Shown here: in pieces, positions 15,880 through 20,119 of the stretch
How positions within the stretch are numbered: the first letter of the stretch is position 1
Layout of the letters: each line of letters begins with the position of its first letter
Assembly: GCF_900766305.1 (NCBI RefSeq)
Contig: NZ_CAAFUZ010000046.1
Location: forward strand, 1-20,119
Direction: 5' to 3'
Source of the DNA: an uncultured Gemella sp.
Lineage (GTDB): Bacteria > Bacillota > Bacilli > Staphylococcales > Gemellaceae
Length of the DNA: 20,119 nucleotides
Program-made: the position numbers and the translations under genes
The notes under the pieces: model-generated
Databases searched by the model: none
Seen by the model: the letters and a program-made list of their open reading frames with translations, nothing else
Told to the model about the DNA's origin: nothing

Positions 15880-16995
15880 TTACAATGCTTGCTCCACTGG
15901 AGTGTACTCATAACCTAAATAATCAGCTACAGCTTTGAATGTAACTTTTCCATTCGCTACGTTAACACCAGGAACTAATTCTGGGAATTTAGATACAGCT
16001 TCTTTAACACCCAATTTTGCAATAACTTTAACGTATTTAGCAGTTGCATTACATAATGCATAAGTAGATGTTTGTGCTACTGCTCCTGGAATATTAGCTA
16101 CTGAGTAGTGTAATACTCCTTCTTCAACGAAGATTGGATTATCATGGCTTGTTGGACGTCCTTCAGTGTATTCTGTTGTACCACCTTGGTCAATCGCTAC
16201 GTCAACGATTACACCACCATCCGGCATATCTTTAACCATTTCTTTTGTTACTAATTTAGGTGCTTTTGCTCCTGGTATTAATACTGTACTTACTACTAAA
16301 TCAGCTGATTTAATAGCATTTGCAATATTAAATTTATTAGAGTAAAGAGTTTCTATTTTACCACCGAAAATATGTGATAACTCTGTTAACGCATCTAAGT
16401 TTACATCGATCATTGTTACACGAGCTCCAAGTCCTACAGCAGCTGTTGCCGCAGCAGTACCTGCTACACCTGCACCAATAATAACAACATGTCCTGGTTG
16501 AACTCCTGGAACACCTTGTAATAAGATACCTTTACCGCCTTGAACTTTCGATAAGAATCTTGTTCCTTCTTGCACAGCCATTCTACCCGCAATTTCACTC
16601 ATTGGTCTAAGTAATGGTAATCCTCTTCCCACTTTTACTGTTTCAAAAGCAATACCGATAGTCCCTTTATCTACCATTTCTTTTGTTAATTCAGGGTCAG
16701 CAGCTAAGTGTAAATAAGTATAAATAATTAACCCTTTTCTAAAATATTTATACTCAGATGGTACTGGTTCTTTTACTTTATAGATTAAGTCCGATTTATT
16801 CCATACATCTTCTGCTTTCTCTAGTAAAACAGCTCCTGCCTCTTCATATTCAGTATCTGAAATACCTGAAGCTAATCCTGCTCCTTTTTCTACATATACA
16901 GTGTGGCCATCTAGTACTAATTCATGTACTACTCCCGGTATAGCAGACACTCTACTTTCATTGTTTTTTATTTCAGTTGGTACTCCGATAATCAT
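15880..16995 (-). CDS. ald: Alanine dehydrogenase
   Basis: This enzyme interconverts L-alanine and pyruvate plus ammonia with NAD. It has 371 residues, the family length. Catalytic and binding residues are visible: R15 in NNESRVSAIP, K75 in YKVKEP, H96 in YTYLHLAAD, the Rossmann motif VVIIGAGVAGTAAATAAVGLGA, and DVAIDQGG carrying the catalytic Asp. AGGAGG lies upstream of ATG 16995. Its neighbours on both sides are paralogous permeases in the same direction, each with its own promoter, suggesting a small alanine uptake and catabolism region. A cre-like box overlaps its promoter, so repression by CcpA on glucose is likely. Confidence 0.96.
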   Translation of the reverse strand: MIIGVPTEIKNNESRVSAIPGVVHELVLDGHTVYVEKGAGLASGISDTEYEEAGAVLLEKAEDVWNKSDLIYKVKEPVPSEYKYFRKGLIIYTYLHLAADPELTKEMVDKGTIGIAFETVKVGRGLPLLRPMSEIAGRMAVQEGTRFLSKVQGGKGILLQGVPGVQPGHVVIIGAGVAGTAAATAAVGLGARVTMIDVNLDALTELSHIFGGKIETLYSNKFNIANAIKSADLVVSTVLIPGAKAPKLVTKEMVKDMPDGGVIVDVAIDQGGTTEYTEGRPTSHDNPIFVEEGVLHYSVANIPGAVAQTSTYALCNATAKYVKVIAKLGVKEAVSKFPELVPGVNVANGKVTFKAVADYLGYEYTPVEQAL

Positions 16996-17028
16996 TTCCC
17001 TTACCTCCTAATTTTTTTCTGTACTTAT

Positions 17029-17066
17029 ATAATAACACAGATCCTTTAATAATGAAAGCGTTTTTC
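17029..17066 (-). promoter_or_regulatory. ald promoter overlapped by a candidate cre (CcpA) site
   Basis: On the minus strand an extended -10, TG-T-TATTAT (17037-17029), lies 17 nt below a weak -35, TTTCAT. TGAAAGCGTTTTTC (17053-17066, plus strand) matches 12 of 14 positions of the cre consensus TGWAANCGNTNWCA and covers the -35. This position fits repression by CcpA. Confidence 0.55.
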
Positions 17067-17635
17067 TATTGAAAGTTTTAGTGAAAATATTTTCTTTATT
17101 TTTTTACTATGTAAACCCTGAATAACCTGATAAATTAAACTTTCTTAAAATAATTCAATATTAATTTTTTTGAAAATAAGTGTTAATTCTTTCTTAGAAA
17201 AGAAATTTGAAAAACAGCTGTTTTGCTTTTCAAATATAGCTGTTGTATGATTATACTATAACTATTTTTATCATTACACAATTTAACATATAAAAAATTA
17301 TTTGCTTAGAATATATTATTTTTCTCACATAGCAAAACTTTTATATTAAATTAATTAATTATGCTTTTCATATCCAACTATTAATTGAATATTGAAAATT
17401 ACAGAATCTCGATAATACAATTTTTGTATATGTGTTATAACTAACTGTTTATTAAATTTTCTTTTTTTCTATGATTAATCGATAGAAGTATATTATAAAA
17501 CTTGTATTCTTCAACATAAATTTTTATCATATCATTATATTTTTTTATTATCATTTTATAAAGTTAATTATTAAACATTATTTTTGTAACAAATTTTAAT
17601 AATAACCTACTAATACATTTATAATCCAAAAAAAT
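17067..17635. other. AT-rich intergenic stretch with one structured element
   Basis: No credible coding frame is visible. At 17205-17244, on the minus strand, two mutually exclusive hairpins can form. ATTTGAAAA/TTTTCAAAT (17235-17227 with 17213-17205) is followed by TTTCTTTTCT. AACAGCT/AGCTGTT (17244-17238 with 17219-17213) is the alternative. A TATAAT (17255-17250) lies just upstream but lacks a -35. The rest shows only short AT repeats. Confidence 0.4.
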
Positions 17636-17668
17636 AAAGAATCATGAGCTTTTCTCTCACGATTCTTT
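17636..17668 (-). terminator. Terminator of permease copy 2
   Basis: AAAGAATC-A-TGAG / CTCA-C-GATTCTTT (17636-17648 with 17656-17668) has 12 pairs and one mismatch, with A-runs and T-runs on both sides. It could work in either direction; the gene it serves ends at 17713 on the minus strand. Confidence 0.8.
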
Positions 17669-17712
17669 TTTGATTTTTAAATATTGAACCAGACTTTTAT
17701 GTTATTTCTATA

Positions 17713-19083
17713 CTATTTTAACTTACTGTTTTTGTATGAGAATGTGAAGTATACGATCATACCTACGATAACCCAAACAACAAAGATAATCCATGTTGTT
17801 AATGTTACACTGTATAGTAACGCTCCAAATAATATAATAGAAATAATCGGTAAAACAGGCATACCCGGTACTCTAAATCCACGTTTTAAGTCTGGGAATT
17901 TTTTGTAGAATACGATAGTTGTATAACTTACTAATGCGAATGCAATAATTGATGCTACATTAGCAAGATCAGCTAGTTTTCCTAATGGTAAGAATCCTGC
18001 TAATAATGCAGTTAAAATTCCTAATCCCCATGTTACTGTACTTGGTACTTTATTTTCATTAACTTTAGTTAATCTCTCTGGTAATAATCCATCACGAGCG
18101 ATTGTATATGTAATACGGATACCTGCATACATGAATGATAAGATACCAGCCATAAGACCAATTACTGCTCCAAGAGATACGATACCAGCTACTTTGTTTT
18201 GTCCTACTTCTTCTAGTACGAATGCTAAGGCATCACCAGTTCCTAGTCTGTCATATTGAACAACTCCAGTAAGTACTAAGCACACTAAAATATAGAATGC
18301 TGTACAAATTAACATTGTAATAATTATAGCTTTTGGTAAAGCTTTTTCTGGATTGATTGTTTCTTCTGCTGAAGTAGAAATCGCATCAAATCCTAGGTAA
18401 GCAAAGAATACTGTAGTCGCAGCTAACATAACACCTGAGAACCCTGATGGTGCAAAGTTGTTTGTCCAGTTTGTTGGTTCTACATAAAATACACCAACTA
18501 CGATGAATAAAACTACAATCCCTACTTTTGCAGCTACCATAAGGTTATTTACAAGTTTACTACTTGAAGTACCTTTTGACAGAATAAAAGTAATTAATAA
18601 TACAATTATAATCGCTGGAATGTTACCATATCCACCAACAGCTGGTAAAGTATAGTATTCTTTCGGAATTTCTACACCTAAACCTGCAAGTAAACGTGAG
18701 AAGTAACTAGACCAACCATTCGCTACTGTCGCGGCGGTAAGAACATATCCACCTATTAATACCCAACCTATTGCATACGCTACAATTTCACCAACTGATA
18801 CATATAAATAAGTATATGTACTACCACTTGAAGGAATTGTAGAAGCTAGTTCAGCATAACATAACGCCGCTAAACAACAAGCTAATCCTGCAATTAGGAA
18901 AGAAAATACAACCGCTGGTCCTGCTTCTGCTGAAGCCTTACCAGTTAATACTAAGATACCTGACCCAATAATAGCCCCTATACCGAATAGAACTAAATCC
19001 ATAGTCTTCATCGTGGGATTTAACGTCTTATTTCTTGATTCTGCTAAAATAGAGTCAATTGATTTTTTTCTAAAAACGTTCAT
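17713..19083 (-). CDS. APC superfamily amino acid permease (CAT/YfnA-like), copy 2
   Basis: 456 residues with the same length, topology and motifs as the permease at 14240-15610 (FGIGAIIGSGILVLTGKA near residue 33-50, then GFDAISTSAEETINPEKALP). The 53 differences concentrate at both termini, in TM5 and its loop (PKEYYTLPAVGG), and around ARDGLLPERLTKVNENK; the substrate-binding helices are nearly unchanged. The copies therefore probably share a substrate class and may differ in expression or affinity. AGGAGGA precedes ATG 19083. It is a probable tandem duplication that now brackets ald. Confidence 0.92.
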   Translation of the reverse strand: MNVFRKKSIDSILAESRNKTLNPTMKTMDLVLFGIGAIIGSGILVLTGKASAEAGPAVVFSFLIAGLACCLAALCYAELASTIPSSGSTYTYLYVSVGEIVAYAIGWVLIGGYVLTAATVANGWSSYFSRLLAGLGVEIPKEYYTLPAVGGYGNIPAIIIVLLITFILSKGTSSSKLVNNLMVAAKVGIVVLFIVVGVFYVEPTNWTNNFAPSGFSGVMLAATTVFFAYLGFDAISTSAEETINPEKALPKAIIITMLICTAFYILVCLVLTGVVQYDRLGTGDALAFVLEEVGQNKVAGIVSLGAVIGLMAGILSFMYAGIRITYTIARDGLLPERLTKVNENKVPSTVTWGLGILTALLAGFLPLGKLADLANVASIIAFALVSYTTIVFYKKFPDLKRGFRVPGMPVLPIISIILFGALLYSVTLTTWIIFVVWVIVGMIVYFTFSYKNSKLK

Positions 19084-19135
19084 AATATCCTCCTATTTTA
19101 AAATAAATATTATTCACTATTAATAATATTTATTA

Positions 19136-19191
19136 ATTATACCATAATTACGGAAATATTACTAATAAAGACTTTACTTATGTAAGTAAAG
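19136..19191 (-). promoter_or_regulatory. Promoter of permease copy 2 with an upstream palindrome
   Basis: TGG-TATAAT (19144-19136, minus strand) is an extended -10. At 19172-19191 lies CTTTACTTATGTAAGTAAAG, an 8-bp inverted repeat with a 4-nt centre, about 30 nt upstream of the -10. It looks like a dimeric-regulator site; the regulator is unknown. Confidence 0.5.
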
Positions 19192-19249
19192 AAAAAATGA
19201 TACTATGAATTACCTTAATAAAATAATACATTTATAAGATTAAACTATA

Positions 19250-19594
19250 ATCATTATAAGGAATATGGAATTATGAACTTAAAACTCATGTCCATCTTCA
19301 TCAATGCTAAATCTTTAGAACCAAATAACAAAGTATTGTATTATATTTTTATAATCTTATTTATTTTTTTAGACTTTGTCTCATTTATGTAGTTATAGAT
19401 TCTAACTTTGTTATAATTCATATTAGTTTCAGTTGTTCCAATATGAATTCATAACAATTATACCAACTCTCTAAATCTTAAAACTAAACATTGAATTATT
19501 ATATATATCCATCTAGCTTTATAAAAGTTCTTAGATTACTTTTCTAAAACCAATTATCAAACTCATTTAACTTCTGTTGATATGCGTTATACAT
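19250..19594 (-). pseudogene. Decayed minus-strand coding remnant of unknown function
   Basis: After an AAAGAG ribosome binding site, an ATG at 19594 opens MYNAYQQKLNEFDNWF, then TAG (19546-19544). The same frame continues KSNLRTFIKLDGYI to another stop. Further on, fragments such as LESWYNCYEFILEQLK read like protein in between stops. I do not recognise the family. It follows the HTH remnant, so the two may once have been a regulator-partner pair. Confidence 0.3.
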
Positions 19595-19620
19595 ACTGAT
19601 TACTCTTTAAATTTATTTAA

Positions 19621-19782
19621 TTATATATCGAGTACCTTAGCTACCCTAACTGCATTATCTAACTTAGAAATAGATTTTTTCCCTCTGTGCATTGTATGTG
19701 ATATTGCCTCGAACATTACTGTCTCTTTTAACAACATATAAATCGTCATTCCTTTATTTTTTAATTGTTGCTTGGCAACTAT
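19621..19782 (-). pseudogene. Remnant of an XRE-type HTH regulator
   Basis: The minus-strand frame opens after a stop at 19785-19783 and runs to TAA 19623-19621. It reads KNKGMTIYMLLKETVM, then ISHTMHRGKKSISK, then LDNAVRVAKVLDI. This has the shape of the Cro/CI helix-turn-helix fold (x-TIYxLxKET, recognition helix, R-G-K-x-S-I, x-VAKVLDI). No start codon with a proper ribosome binding site precedes it: the only ATG (19749) lies directly against AAAGGA. The usual tail after VAKVLDI is lost to the stop. The fold assignment is by eye. Confidence 0.5.
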
Positions 19783-19803
19783 TTATAATGCTTTCATATA
19801 CCT

Positions 19804-19832
19804 TTGACCTTTCTTTACCTTTATGGTATAAT
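19804..19832 (+). promoter_or_regulatory. Strong promoter of the 33-residue protein gene
   Basis: TTGACC (19804-19809), exactly 17 nt, then TATAAT (19827-19832) preceded by TGG. This is the best promoter in the window. The roughly 80-nt leader holds a hairpin TTATATTT/AAATATAA (19869-19876 with 19884-19891) just before the ribosome binding site. Confidence 0.8.
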
Positions 19833-19917
19833 ATATTTAATATTCCTCGAAAATACAAACCTTCTACTTTATATTTTTCTTGGAAATATAATTTAAAAGA
19901 AAGGAGAGAAATTATAA

Positions 19918-20019
19918 ATGGCAAATAAAAAACAAACATCTAAAAGCGTTGCTACTAAAGCTAGTAAAATATTACGTGATAGAAGATCAAGTAATATTTC
20001 TCAGGCTGTTGACAAATAG
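19918..20019 (+). CDS. Small basic protein, 33 aa
   Basis: AAAGGAGAG lies about 10 nt before ATG 19918. The product is MANKKQTSKSVATKASKILR followed by DRRSSNISQAVDK. It is very basic, with an A-x-K-A-S-K-x-L-R-D core. From memory this resembles a widespread family of tiny proteins whose members continue to A-G-S-A-L-S-Q; here the protein ends just before that motif, so it may be a shortened version. There is no membrane segment or known catalytic motif. The promoter, ribosome binding site and a terminator overlapping its stop make it a convincing one-gene transcription unit. The function is unknown. Confidence 0.7.
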   Translation: MANKKQTSKSVATKASKILRDRRSSNISQAVDK

Positions 20020-20030
20020 GTCAACAGCCT
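20003..20030 (+). terminator. Terminator overlapping the end of the small-protein gene
   Basis: AGGCTGTTGAC (20003-20013) pairs perfectly with 20020-20030. The stop codon TAG lies in the 6-nt loop, and GTTTATT follows. Confidence 0.8.
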
Positions 20031-20059
20031 GTTTATTAACTGAAATAAAATCCTTAAAA

Positions 20060-20068
20060 TGGTATAAT
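20060..20068 (+). promoter_or_regulatory. Promoter of the gene at the right edge
   Basis: TGG-TATAAT is an extended -10, with a weak CTGAAA at the -35 position (20040-20045). It lies about 25 nt upstream of the next start codon. Confidence 0.6.
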
Positions 20069-20093
20069 ATAAGTATACAAAGGAGGTTTTAGT

Positions 20094-20119
20094 ATGTTTA
20101 ATAAAGTAGAAAATATCAA
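20094..20119 (+). CDS. Start of an unidentified gene cut by the window edge
   Basis: AGGAGG (20081-20086) is 7 nt before ATG 20094. Only MFNKVENI is visible, which is not enough to identify the product. Confidence 0.6.

Noticed and set aside
19754..19939. Minus-strand open frame over the small-protein promoter
   Set aside because: It overlaps a near-consensus promoter and leader on the other strand and has no ribosome binding site or recognisable sequence.

Overview
This is a low-GC, AT-rich bacterial chromosome segment with strong AGGAGG-type ribosome binding sites and TGnTATAAT promoters. The gene set (uvrB, ddl-murF, a type II-A CRISPR-Cas9 locus, ald with CAT-type amino acid permeases) fits a Bacilli-class Firmicute. 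Gemella is my best guess from memory of the proteins. That is inference, not a database result.

Layout. 1-1590: an Rpn/PD-(D/E)XK nuclease gene on the minus strand. It has a strong internal start that would make its 70-residue C-terminal tail as a separate protein, and a duplicated copy of exactly that tail lies downstream with its own ribosome binding site. 1700-6571 (plus strand): uvrB (excision repair), then the ddl-murF pair, which makes D-Ala-D-Ala and adds it to the peptidoglycan precursor; hairpin terminators follow uvrB and murF. 6611-13470 (minus strand): a complete type II-A CRISPR locus in the order cas9, cas1, cas2, csn2, tracrRNA, leader, array (9 repeats, 8 spacers of 30 bp), terminator. 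13601-14146 (plus): a membrane-anchored or secreted staphylococcal-type nuclease. 14240-19083 (minus): two near-duplicate APC-family permeases flanking alanine dehydrogenase, each gene with its own promoter and terminator; a cre-like site overlaps the ald promoter. 19250-19782: remains of a decayed HTH regulator and a partner gene. 19918-20019: a 33-residue protein with a textbook promoter and a terminator overlapping its stop. 20094-end: the start of another gene.

Main discovery. The CRISPR locus appears frozen. Cas9 is intact with all RuvC and HNH catalytic residues, and a complete tracrRNA is present. All three adaptation genes carry in-frame nonsense codons and no frameshifts: cas1 has TGA at codon 3 in place of the family Trp, cas2 has TGA and TAA, and csn2 has two TGA codons. 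The cas1, cas2 and csn2 reading frames and their ATGA-type overlaps otherwise remain full length. The leader-proximal repeat carries two private substitutions not present in the other repeats, as expected if no spacer has been added since they arose. The inferred state is interference-capable but unable to acquire spacers.

Second discovery. The Rpn locus looks like an intragenic toxin-antitoxin arrangement (RpnL/RpnS type) in which the small C-terminal protein has also been copied out as a stand-alone gene.
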